Shown here in pieces: positions 46,424 through 54,966 of a stretch of DNA of 64,000 bases (positions are counted from its first letter, which is position 1; the number at the start of each line of letters is the position of its first letter). The position numbers were made by a program, and so were the translations under genes. Location of the stretch: assembly GCA_958295815.1 (NCBI GenBank), contig OY282374.1, positions 1,260,856-1,324,855 of the forward strand. Direction: 5' to 3'. A model generated the notes under the pieces. It saw only the letters and a program-made list of their open reading frames with translations, was not told the DNA's origin and searched no databases. This stretch comes from Candidatus Poribacteria bacterium (GTDB taxonomy: Bacteria > Poribacteria > WGA-4E > WGA-3G).

Positions 46424-47317
46424 ATGAAAATCGCAAATGCGCCATGTTCGTGGGGTGTGCTTGAGTTTGAATTAGACGGTAAGGCACCCGATTACGTGCA
46501 AGTGTTAGACGAGATGAGTGCCATCGGTTACGCCGGTACCGAATTAGGAGATTGGGGGTTCATGCCAACCGATCCAGAACGCCTCCGCGCTGAACTTGCG
46601 AAACGCGAGTTGAAAATGTTAGGTGGGTTTGTAGGTATTGCGTTCGCAGATCCAGAAACACACGCAGCGGGTGAAGCCAAAGCACTGGACCACGCTCGAT
46701 TGATGGCAGGTGCTGCCGGTGAAACGCCGTTCATCGTGCTTTCAGATGAGAACGGTATCGAGGAAGTCCGTACCCGCTATGCCGGTCGTATCCGTCCTGA
46801 GCACGGTTTAACACCGGAACAATGGGATATTTTTGTGGAGGGTGTGCATCGTATCGCTCGGTCAGTCCGAGACGAGACAGGACTCCGAACTGTTCTTCAT
46901 CCGCACTGCGCAGGATATATAGAAACACCAGAAGAGATTGACACATTGATGGATCGCACTGATCCTGATCTTCTCGGGTTGTGCTTTGATACCGGTCATT
47001 ACCGATTTGGCGGCGGTGAGCCACTCGAGGCATTTACACGTTACACCGATCGGATTTGGCATGTCCATTTCAAGGACTGCCATCCTGATGTCGCTGCCCG
47101 TTCTCGCGAGGAGGGTTGGGATTACTTTGAATCTGTCGGTAAAGGCGTTTTTTGTGAGTTAGGCAAAGGTGATGTTGATTTCCCAGCGTTCATTGCGGAA
47201 TTACGAAAACGGAACTACGACGGTTGGATCGTCGTCGAGCAAGATGTCTTACCGGGTATGGGAAGTCCTTATGAGAGTGCTGAGCGTAATATGCAGTATC
47301 TGGATTCGGTGATGTAA
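46424..47317 (+). CDS. IolE-like sugar phosphate isomerase/epimerase (TIM barrel)
   Basis: A 297-aa AP-endonuclease-2-type TIM barrel. The N-terminus IANAPCSWGVLEFE closely resembles IolE (2-keto-myo-inositol dehydratase). Metal-ligand motifs follow: LHPHCAGYIET, LCFDTGHYRFGG, WHVHFKDCHPDV and the C-terminal WIVVEQDVLPG. The exact substrate may be another keto-polyol. It starts after AGGAAGGAATAATTAGTTCA. It converges with the dehydratase gene 8 bp downstream, so the two could serve related carbohydrate steps but are not in one operon. Confidence 0.82.
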   Translation: MKIANAPCSWGVLEFELDGKAPDYVQVLDEMSAIGYAGTELGDWGFMPTDPERLRAELAKRELKMLGGFVGIAFADPETHAAGEAKALDHARLMAGAAGETPFIVLSDENGIEEVRTRYAGRIRPEHGLTPEQWDIFVEGVHRIARSVRDETGLRTVLHPHCAGYIETPEEIDTLMDRTDPDLLGLCFDTGHYRFGGGEPLEAFTRYTDRIWHVHFKDCHPDVAARSREEGWDYFESVGKGVFCELGKGDVDFPAFIAELRKRNYDGWIVVEQDVLPGMGSPYESAERNMQYLDSVM

Positions 47318-47325
47318 GCGCATTT

Positions 47326-48528
47326 TTACAGTCTATCTACTGTGTAGGCTTCCAACAATGCTTCATCAAGATCCACGCCGAAACCCGGAGCATCACTGAC
47401 AGTGAAAAATCCATCATGAGGTGCGGGTCGCAAGAGACGATACAATTCATTTTCGACGCCATCACGTGATGGACCAAAAGTCTCCGCCATACATGGCAAC
47501 GGCAGACACGCTGTGAGATGCAAACCCCACGGTGTACCCGCTTGATGAAGCCATGTAGGAATGTCCTGCGCAGCCGCTTCACGTGCGATGCGCAAACATT
47601 CCGTGAAACCACCTGCCCAACTGATGTCTGGCTGAATCATATCCGCCGCCTTCCAGCGTAGCAGCTCCCGAAACCCGTATCGCGTGAATTCATGTTCGCC
47701 AGAGACGATCCATGTCGGTTGGATCTCTCGGACTAATTGTGCCATACCCTCATAGTCATCAAGAGGAATGGCTTCCTCGATCCATTTCAGATTTACATCA
47801 GAAGCTGCTTCAGCAAAACGGAGCGTGTAGTCCACATCCCAACGGAGATAGATATCTGTCATCAACGTTGTTTCCGCGCCAACAGCATCACGGGCAGCGT
47901 GTATCAACTCTACATTTTCTGCAAACCCATCTTCACTCTCCGCAAGTCCATTTCGTAGGGGCAGCTTACAAGCGGAGAAACCGTTTTCTGCGTAGAAACC
48001 GACATCACCACCGGTCGCATAGGCGGGAATCTTAAGGAGCGGTGTATCCGTAATAAGGCTATAGACAGGCGCGTCCACGATCTTCCCACACAGATCGACG
48101 AGTGCGAGTTCTATACCACTAAGGGCATAAATAACGACACCGCGTCTCCCGTAAATTGAGGTGATGTGATACAGATGGTCCCAGATCTCTTCGACATCAA
48201 GCGGATCGCGTCCGTGGACAAAGTGTTGGAGGTGATTCTCTATAATTAGCGCACCCGCAAGCCCGCCACCACCGAGTCCGTATCCTTTTAAACCTTTATC
48301 AGTTGTTATTTCGACAATCAATGCCCCAGCTTGAGTTGCAAAGGGACCCCGCCAATCAACATGTCCAGTTTGGGGAGTCGGTTTTCGCCACTGTCCTTTA
48401 GCAAACCCTAAACTTGGCATCGCACGAGGGTTCAAATTGACATGCCATGTACGAATCCCGACAACAGTATGTCGAGTTTTAGCACGCGCTTTCCAAGCGG
48501 CTGAAAGGCTATATTCATTTGATTGCAT
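47326..48528 (-). CDS. enolase-superfamily dehydratase, rhamnonate-dehydratase-like
   Basis: A 400-aa mandelate racemase/muconate-lactonizing-type enzyme. Magnesium ligands are Asp225 (LMTDIYLRW), Glu251 or Glu252 (KWIEEAIP) and Glu278 or Glu280 (VSGEHEFTRYGF), and the catalytic-base candidate is His328 (TWLHQAG). The GEHE-TRYGF block is reminiscent of L-rhamnonate dehydratases, so an acid-sugar dehydratase is likely. I choose the ATG at 48528, with AAAGGAGGACATC before it, over a longer frame to 48585. It is the last gene of the minus run sulfatase - membrane protein - dehydratase. Confidence 0.83.
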   Translation of the reverse strand: MQSNEYSLSAAWKARAKTRHTVVGIRTWHVNLNPRAMPSLGFAKGQWRKPTPQTGHVDWRGPFATQAGALIVEITTDKGLKGYGLGGGGLAGALIIENHLQHFVHGRDPLDVEEIWDHLYHITSIYGRRGVVIYALSGIELALVDLCGKIVDAPVYSLITDTPLLKIPAYATGGDVGFYAENGFSACKLPLRNGLAESEDGFAENVELIHAARDAVGAETTLMTDIYLRWDVDYTLRFAEAASDVNLKWIEEAIPLDDYEGMAQLVREIQPTWIVSGEHEFTRYGFRELLRWKAADMIQPDISWAGGFTECLRIAREAAAQDIPTWLHQAGTPWGLHLTACLPLPCMAETFGPSRDGVENELYRLLRPAPHDGFFTVSDAPGFGVDLDEALLEAYTVDRL

Positions 48529-48588
48529 GATGTCCTCCTTTAGAAGTTTTATTCTGCTCATCGGGGCAGTTTTCAGGGCACTCACAGG

Positions 48589-50607
48589 TCATGATGGTAG
48601 TGCAAAGTAACCGATACCTGTGAAAAAGCCGACGATCATCCATAACCCTACCATCACGTATTCCCCGAAAATCAAACCGAACGCTATAGGACGAATTTTT
48701 CGATACGTCGTGGCACCGCCAAACTTGAGTGACATGTATTTAATGAACCACCCAATTAGAATTGATGACCAGAGATGGAACGGTGGATAGGTTGCTCCCA
48801 GGAGATAACCGATCGGATGCAGAGACCACCAGACGAAGTGCTGCCGCATCCAGAGCATGAAGCCAGTGAACCCCGCACCAGCAATCATGCTATACACCTC
48901 ATCCCATTTCGTCTCAATTGGGAATTGGATGAGACTACTCATCCGTTGGAAATAGTTGCGAGGTGCCACCACGAAAGACCAACTTTGTAAGAATAGTGCG
49001 CCTTTGTCGTAAATCAGCGTCAGCGAGGCATAAACAGAGACGAGTGCCGCTACAACGATCGCGATGCCTAAGATTGGGACAACCCGTCGACGTGCCAATC
49101 GCACTTCATCCGCCGCCTTGAAACTATGGAGGAAATTCGGCATCATGAATTCACCCCAATCCCGTAGGAACGTACGTTGGAAACTCAAGATTGCAAGACT
49201 CTTATGCCCTAATGCGTTGGAACCCAAGGTAATATCAATATATTCTGAAGGAAAGAACGGTGCCTGTACAAGCAACAATCCACCGTTGACGACCATCCAA
49301 GTTAGGACAACAGATGTGATAAAGATAGAAAGCAACGTGACCAAGGCTACCCATGTTGTTATGCCAGCGACAACTAAGAATACAATGAGCGTAATGAACC
49401 CAAAGAAAAATCCAAACAGTGCGACCCGATATGAGAGCGGTTCGTTTGAATCGTCTATCCGCTGTCCGCCGGAAGTCGTGGATCCTGCCCTTGTTCTTTC
49501 CATACCGAATGCTTTTCTAAAAATCGTAGCAATATGTTCTCGCCCCATCCAGAAAACCGCAGGGACAAAGACGAGATACCCACCCATCACTTGACGGCTG
49601 CAGCTAATCCACGGTCCAATACTAAGACCGATCGCATTCATGATAATGTATTGGAGTTTGAAAAAGAGGTAGAAGAACCAGAGGCTGAACGAAACCTCGA
49701 GCGTTAGTAAAGAGGCGATCCCGATAACTGAAAAGTAGATGACGAACCGCATTGCGGGCCACCACCCAAGCGTGTGCCACGGTTTTTCGGTAAAAACGGT
49801 ATAGATATTATAGATGAGCGGAATCTCTGGCACTCTCGGAAAATGGGCGTGCAATCCGTTGATAAGGTGCAGTACGACTGGAAGTGCCATCCCTGCCCAA
49901 AGAAATCTGTTTTTGAAGAAGGAATTAAGAAGCTTGCCTCGCTCTGGTTCCGCAGCAAGTTGTATCGGAATCTGGATTAATGGAAACGAAAACCTTTCAC
50001 GTTCCACCCACTGCTTTCGGAGGATTGTCGAGAGACAGAGGATCGTGAAATAGAAGACAAGAACGAAAAGTCCCCAGATGAGTAGTGGCTCTATCCAGAG
50101 CATCCACGGGACACTTTCCGCACGACCGATACCTTCATAGAAGTCTGTTACAGCCTGAGGTTCTGTGATAACAAGCCATTCAGGGATGTGGGCATGGAGC
50201 GTTTCTGACCAATCATTTTCGGTTGTCGCGAAGTACCGCACCGCAACAAGCGATGGGAGCAAGAACTGCAACAGTCCCATTGACGGAATGCCCACTGCGA
50301 CAATGAGCATCATCCAAATGACCGTTAGCTCAAGTGCAGTGAAGGCAAAACGTCCGTTCCGCATCAACTTACGCAACGGCACATTGACCAAGAACACGAG
50401 AAGGAGGATTCCGAAGATTGAACCGACTGGAAGGTGGTTCCCCGCAATCTTGGTATTTTGGAGAAAATAGTTGTTGTAGGGCGTGATTGCACACATCGCC
50501 CCTACCAACAGCAGCCCTACGAGTATAGCGGGAAATCGAATTTTTTGGCTAAAGTTATTAGCAGCCGAGCGTGTATCTACCCTCCGTTCCGATGATTGGT
50601 GCTCCAA
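48589..50607 (-). CDS. polytopic membrane protein, DUF6785/DUF6784 type
   Basis: A 672-aa protein with about 14 hydrophobic segments (for example FPAILVGLLLVGAMCAITPYNNY, ALELTVIWMMLIVAVGIPSMG and FGFFFGFITLIVFLVVAG). The layout resembles DUF6785 followed by DUF6784, an oligopeptide-transporter-like membrane family common in Planctomycetes and Poribacteria. Transport function is inferred from topology. It is 22 bp after the sulfatase gene and 60 bp before the dehydratase start, so probably one operon. A paralogue begins at the right window edge (62962). Confidence 0.8.
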   Translation of the reverse strand: MEHQSSERRVDTRSAANNFSQKIRFPAILVGLLLVGAMCAITPYNNYFLQNTKIAGNHLPVGSIFGILLLVFLVNVPLRKLMRNGRFAFTALELTVIWMMLIVAVGIPSMGLLQFLLPSLVAVRYFATTENDWSETLHAHIPEWLVITEPQAVTDFYEGIGRAESVPWMLWIEPLLIWGLFVLVFYFTILCLSTILRKQWVERERFSFPLIQIPIQLAAEPERGKLLNSFFKNRFLWAGMALPVVLHLINGLHAHFPRVPEIPLIYNIYTVFTEKPWHTLGWWPAMRFVIYFSVIGIASLLTLEVSFSLWFFYLFFKLQYIIMNAIGLSIGPWISCSRQVMGGYLVFVPAVFWMGREHIATIFRKAFGMERTRAGSTTSGGQRIDDSNEPLSYRVALFGFFFGFITLIVFLVVAGITTWVALVTLLSIFITSVVLTWMVVNGGLLLVQAPFFPSEYIDITLGSNALGHKSLAILSFQRTFLRDWGEFMMPNFLHSFKAADEVRLARRRVVPILGIAIVVAALVSVYASLTLIYDKGALFLQSWSFVVAPRNYFQRMSSLIQFPIETKWDEVYSMIAGAGFTGFMLWMRQHFVWWSLHPIGYLLGATYPPFHLWSSILIGWFIKYMSLKFGGATTYRKIRPIAFGLIFGEYVMVGLWMIVGFFTGIGYFALPS

Positions 50608-50629
50608 ATCCTCGCTCCTACGTACAATA

Positions 50630-52090
50630 TCAGCCTTCTTCTCTTACTGAGGGTTGATAGAGACAGGTTTCCGCATCAACAACGCGACCGTCAGGTAATG
50701 TATACTGGTTCGGGGTTCCTTTGCCCCACGGTTCCTTGAAGTTTCGGCTTCGTTCGTTATCCGTTGCCTTCTGCTCGGCGACAGATTCCCATGAGAATCC
50801 TCCCATGAGTTGTTCATGCAGAGATGCCTCTAATTCCCGATATGCCGCTTGTCCGGTGAGATTGTCAAATTCATCTGGATCGGTTTCTAAATCAAAGAGA
50901 ATGGATTCATCTTCAGGAAAAGCAACATACTTATAACGGGGTGTTCGGAGCATACGCATCGGTCCCGTCGTCTGGTTTGACCAGTACTCAGTAATAGCAG
51001 TGTTGCGCCAACCTTCAGCATTACCTGACATTAGATTCGTCAAATCCGCGCCGTCTAAATCTTGCGGAATCGGAATACCTGTCCTCGCACATAAAGTTGG
51101 GAAGAGGTCGTTTAGTTCGACAGGTGCTGTCACTCGTGCGCCGTGAGATTGCTGTAAACTTCTATCCGATACGATTAACGGTACTCGTGCCGCTGCCTCA
51201 TAATAACTGGATTTCCACCACTGCCCGTGTTCTCCTGCCATCTCACCGTGGTCTGTCGTGTAGACAATTATTGTGTTATCCAGTAGACCGGCACGTTCCA
51301 AAAGCGTAAGTAAGTCCCCAACAGCTTCATCTAAAAATTCGCAACAGGCGTAGTATACTGCTCGCGCTTTCCTTGCTTCTTCCGATGGAATCTCCTCTGT
51401 ATTGAAATTATCTCGTAAGCCTTTCGCATAGCGATGTGTCTGCTCTAAGTGCCCTGGTGGAACGTTGGGCATATCCACATTGTCGGGCCAATACTTATCA
51501 ACGAGTCGTTTTGGGGCTGTCAATGGAAAATGTGGACGGCTATAACTCGCAAGCAAGAACCAAGGTTGTTCCGAGGGTTGGGACCTTAGGTATTCCAAGG
51601 TCTCAGTATTGATAACCCGTTCCTGTAGCATACTGCTCGGAATCTCAGTGATTCCAGCAAACCGTGTCCGCTGTCGCGTACCTGGAGGCGTTATTAGCGG
51701 GTCGGTTTGATGACCAGCATATCCGCGCAGGTCACCGTAGGGACGAGATTGGAAGCCGTTAAGTTGTTCTTTTCCTCCGAAGTGCATCTTACCGACAAGT
51801 GCTGTCGCGTAGCCGTGTTGTGCGAAGTGTGCGGGCATTGTAAGGTGTTCAGGGAAAAGAATCGAACCATTGTTCCATGCCGAACAACGATGCGCGTGTT
51901 TTCCTGTGAGCATACACATCCGGGATGGTGTGCAAAGTGGGACTTGGCAATAGGCACTCTCAAAATAGGTTCCAGATGCCGCAAGTCTGTCGAGATTTGG
52001 CGTTTGTACGATTGAATTACCTTCACACCCTATAGCGTGCGGACTGTGTTCATCACTCATCAAAAATAGAATATTCGGTTTTTGAGCCAT
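50630..52090 (-). CDS. sulfatase (formylglycine-dependent)
   Basis: A 486-aa alkaline-phosphatase-superfamily sulfatase. Cys53 in CTPSR is the CxPSR site converted to formylglycine. The N-terminal NILFLMSDEHSP supplies metal ligands, and YTTDHGEMAGEHG and WWKSSYYEAAARVPLIV are family motifs. No signal peptide is visible, so it may be cytoplasmic, acting on imported sulfated mono- or oligosaccharides. It heads the run with the DUF6785 membrane protein and the dehydratase. The ATG follows AAAGGAGACATT. Confidence 0.92.
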   Translation of the reverse strand: MAQKPNILFLMSDEHSPHAIGCEGNSIVQTPNLDRLAASGTYFESAYCQVPLCTPSRMCMLTGKHAHRCSAWNNGSILFPEHLTMPAHFAQHGYATALVGKMHFGGKEQLNGFQSRPYGDLRGYAGHQTDPLITPPGTRQRTRFAGITEIPSSMLQERVINTETLEYLRSQPSEQPWFLLASYSRPHFPLTAPKRLVDKYWPDNVDMPNVPPGHLEQTHRYAKGLRDNFNTEEIPSEEARKARAVYYACCEFLDEAVGDLLTLLERAGLLDNTIIVYTTDHGEMAGEHGQWWKSSYYEAAARVPLIVSDRSLQQSHGARVTAPVELNDLFPTLCARTGIPIPQDLDGADLTNLMSGNAEGWRNTAITEYWSNQTTGPMRMLRTPRYKYVAFPEDESILFDLETDPDEFDNLTGQAAYRELEASLHEQLMGGFSWESVAEQKATDNERSRNFKEPWGKGTPNQYTLPDGRVVDAETCLYQPSVREEG

Positions 52091-52155
52091 TGAATAAAAT
52101 GTCTCCTTTAATCTTTTGTAGAGTACGGACTTCTATACCTTGTATTTGGAACATT

Positions 52156-52410
52156 TTAAGCACGCGGCACGGCGTATGTGTGAAAATCCACACCGAAAGG
52201 CAGCGCGAAGTCTGAGTCCGTCCGAGCGAAGTGCTCAGAAAAATCAATGAGCGTGAAACCCACCAGCTGCTTCGTTTCCGGATGGAAGCGCAGAATGACA
52301 TCTTCAGTATGTTCAACGTAGTCAGTGTACTCAGGTGTGCCTTTAGTCACATAGAGCACATCTGCCTCTCGGTCATAGACAATCTTGAGTCTGTCTTTAT
52401 TGAGATCCAT
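52156..52410 (-). CDS. DUF2283 family small protein
   Basis: An 84-aa protein with the DUF2283 pattern: IVYDREADVLYVTKG, followed by VILRFHPETKQLVGFTLIDFSEHF. This family often lies beside small nuclease-like or DUF4258 toxins and is thought to be the antitoxin. Here it overlaps the preceding toxin-like gene by 14 bases. The function is inferred from the pairing only. Confidence 0.75.
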   Translation of the reverse strand: MDLNKDRLKIVYDREADVLYVTKGTPEYTDYVEHTEDVILRFHPETKQLVGFTLIDFSEHFARTDSDFALPFGVDFHTYAVPRA

Positions 52411-52693
52411 GGAATCTCCTTTTTCTTATAGGGTACGCGGTAATAATGAAATTGTTCCGAATCAGTTTAACGATAACAACAATACGGGTGTAATTGTGAG
52501 GTAAACTGTCAAAATCCTTATAATAGGTATATTTGTGAGGATCTATAGCGGACTGTTTTCTTCTGCCTGTTTGGACTGTTTCAAGGATTGTGTCAAGGTG
52601 CTCTCTTAATTCCCAATGATTTTCGAGAATATGTTGCCATCTCTCATGGGTTAATTCAATAAGATTACCCCACTTATCAGTAACCTGCCACAT
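52397..52693 (-). CDS. small RelE/barnase-like putative toxin
   Basis: A 98-aa protein: LTHERWQHILENHWELREHLDTILETVQTG, a YYKDFD stretch and RIVVIVKLIRNNFIITAYPIRK. This His-containing pattern resembles phage-type barnase/EndoU/RelE-like nucleases (PBECR or DUF4258-like). It overlaps the DUF2283 gene by 14 bases, as in toxin-antitoxin pairs. I choose the ATG at 52693, preceded by AAAAAGGCG, over the frame start at 52741. Assignment is by pattern, not proven. Confidence 0.62.
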   Translation of the reverse strand: MWQVTDKWGNLIELTHERWQHILENHWELREHLDTILETVQTGRRKQSAIDPHKYTYYKDFDSLPHNYTRIVVIVKLIRNNFIITAYPIRKRRFHGSQ

Positions 52694-52769
52694 AAATACG
52701 CCTTTTTCATTGGTGTTACATGCGTGTGCGTCGGGAGACACGCTTAGGGAAAATCCTTGCGTTCAATTT

Positions 52770-52798
52770 AGTTTACACGATTTATTGACGATATGCAA
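52770..52798 (-). promoter_or_regulatory. promoter of the toxin-like/DUF2283 pair
   Basis: On the minus strand TTGCAT (52798-52793), a 17-bp spacer and TAAACT (52775-52770) lie about 80 bp before the toxin-like ATG. Good spacing and boxes. Confidence 0.65.
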
Positions 52799-52908
52799 GT
52801 AGAATCTCGGATGAAATACGAAAAAAATAGGTTCTATTTCGCAAGTGTGTGAGGTAGTTATGAAGCTATTTTACAGCCCTGATACGTAGACAAAAGTGAT
52901 TATACTTG

Positions 52909-54966
52909 TCAATGCAATGGTTTTGCTTTTTGCTTTCCAACACCCATCGTGAGTGCTGGTAATACAGTCTCGGAAATGTCAACGGAATAGTCAAAAATTG
53001 CCCAACCCGAAGCCCGTAAGTAGCGTGACAAGTAGATCTGCTCAACGACAGCGTCAGGTCTAAGTAGCGAGTTGGAGGCAGTCGCACCGATACCCGGATA
53101 AATAGCAACATCTTTAGGCATCAGGGCAAGTTGATTGGTTAACAGTTCCGTGAAATAGTCCGTATTTTCTGTGTAGTTCATCGGACACACAAAGTCGATA
53201 TAACCAGCCTTTGCCCAAGCAATCCAATCCTGCCCGATGGAAGTAACGCACGCCGGATAACCACCAAAGACTGCCGCGGAAATTTTGAGGTCAGCATCCA
53301 CTTCACGGACGCGTTTGGACACTAAACGAACTAAGCGCGTTATCTGTTGCGTTCGCCATTCAATGTACCTATCGCTGTGAATGCCTGTCTTTGGCAAGAC
53401 TGCGGCGGGCCATTCCTCAATCTTCAGTCGTGTCGCGAGCGTGAATCTTTTACGGCATTCTTCACAGTAGCACGCGTGGCTTCCCGGATAACGGATATAA
53501 TCCAGATGGATGCCGTCTACATCGTAATTCGCTACGATTTCAAGTATACTCTCTAATTCCAATGAAACGTTTTCTGGATGCGACGGGCAGAGCCAATTGA
53601 GAGGTTTTCCAGTTGAGGATACTTGAGTCCGTCCCGCTTCCCGCATTTCTTCAATAAATGCTTTCGGTGCCCCCTCCAAATTCCATGTAATCTTCCATGC
53701 ATGGACCTCAAGCTCATGCTTACGTGCTGCTTCAACACATTGTGCAAGCTGGTCTCCATATTCTGCAAAGGTTTTGCTCTGGGGCAGGACTTTACTCGAA
53801 TAATGCGCCACACCTGCCCATGCCATGTTTGGAAAAATCATGTTAATCCCCGCCGCGCTTAATTCTTTAGCGGATCGGTCCCAATCGCCCGGATATGCAC
53901 CGAGTCCGGAATGGTTCCACACCGCTCTCCCTTCTTGGTCAATGCTGGTATGCGATAAGAAATAGGCTTTTGAAAATGCGGCACGGCTTGCACGGGCTGT
54001 TGTTATCGCTGTGTTGTAGGTCTTGACTGCGTATGCATCGCGTGCCCGTTCCATCAAATTTTTTCCCGTTTTTAAAACCTGTATCGCTTCTGGCTCCCCA
54101 CCTTGCTGAACGAACTCCTCCAGTTTCTCAAGATTCTTTGTATGTCCGACCGTAACTATCGCCTCTATTGCCCGTTTGGCAAGTGTTTGCTGAAATTCCG
54201 GCACGAGATGTCCTAAGAGTGTCGCAAGCAATCGCGTCTTGGTTTGAATGTCGTCCGGGAGAAAAATGTGGCTAAAGAAAACCCCCGTTTCGCCAATGAA
54301 AAGAGCGGGTATACCAGTTGATTTTCCCGTTTCATCATGCCAATAGCCGATGATTTTTGTCTGAGGAGTTGTCGGCTCTGCCACCGTAATATTCCACGAT
54401 GCCTGTCTGACAGATGTTGGTAGGTCGGGTATTTCTAGGGCATTCAGTTGAACGCTGGAGAATCGTCCACGGGGATCATCTTTTAGCCAATCCGTTTGAC
54501 GTAAACCGAGGAGGGGTGCTACTGTGTCTGCTAAGTTATAAGTTACAAACAGTCTGCCACCATCCGCAACAAAATCTTTCAAAAGCCCTGTCGTCTGTGT
54601 GGTTACTCTCGAATTTAATGGCAGAATAATAAGTCTACGAGATTTCAGTTGGGCTTTGGAGAGCGACGCCTCTGTAAGTGTATCAGCAGCGAATCCGATA
54701 CTGTTAAGCATTTGATTGAACCGTTTACTAACGGAACGGGCGTATTGAACATCGCTCTCTGATACTTGTGATGTAGCTGATGGTAGGACGATTGCAATCT
54801 TTGCCTGTTGTGCAGAAGCGAGGTTATATCCGTTAGTAATCCAGAGCAGCATGCACGTGAAGAAGATTAGTCCTTGAAACTTGGTCCTTGCCGGGAGTCG
54901 TGATTGCATGGTTCCGTTTGCTGTATCCGATAAGTGCTGACTGGTAAGCCGGGTCGAAAACATCAC
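52909..54966 (-). CDS. GHL10-like (DUF187) glycoside-hydrolase-like secreted protein
   Basis: A 685-aa exported protein. A hydrophobic segment (GLIFFTCMLLWITNGYNLASAQ) is the signal. Residues to about 290 form a DUF4350/glutamine-amidotransferase-like domain. The C-terminal TIM barrel of the GHL10 family contains INMIFPNMAWAG, LEVHAWKITWN, VDGIHLDYIRYPGS, CYCEECRKRF and VCPMNYTENTDYF. Members are thought to act on cell-wall or surface polysaccharides. It overlaps the upstream amidase gene by 4 bases (ATGA at 54963-54966), so the two are co-translated. Confidence 0.82.
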   Translation of the reverse strand: MMFSTRLTSQHLSDTANGTMQSRLPARTKFQGLIFFTCMLLWITNGYNLASAQQAKIAIVLPSATSQVSESDVQYARSVSKRFNQMLNSIGFAADTLTEASLSKAQLKSRRLIILPLNSRVTTQTTGLLKDFVADGGRLFVTYNLADTVAPLLGLRQTDWLKDDPRGRFSSVQLNALEIPDLPTSVRQASWNITVAEPTTPQTKIIGYWHDETGKSTGIPALFIGETGVFFSHIFLPDDIQTKTRLLATLLGHLVPEFQQTLAKRAIEAIVTVGHTKNLEKLEEFVQQGGEPEAIQVLKTGKNLMERARDAYAVKTYNTAITTARASRAAFSKAYFLSHTSIDQEGRAVWNHSGLGAYPGDWDRSAKELSAAGINMIFPNMAWAGVAHYSSKVLPQSKTFAEYGDQLAQCVEAARKHELEVHAWKITWNLEGAPKAFIEEMREAGRTQVSSTGKPLNWLCPSHPENVSLELESILEIVANYDVDGIHLDYIRYPGSHACYCEECRKRFTLATRLKIEEWPAAVLPKTGIHSDRYIEWRTQQITRLVRLVSKRVREVDADLKISAAVFGGYPACVTSIGQDWIAWAKAGYIDFVCPMNYTENTDYFTELLTNQLALMPKDVAIYPGIGATASNSLLRPDAVVEQIYLSRYLRASGWAIFDYSVDISETVLPALTMGVGKQKAKPLH

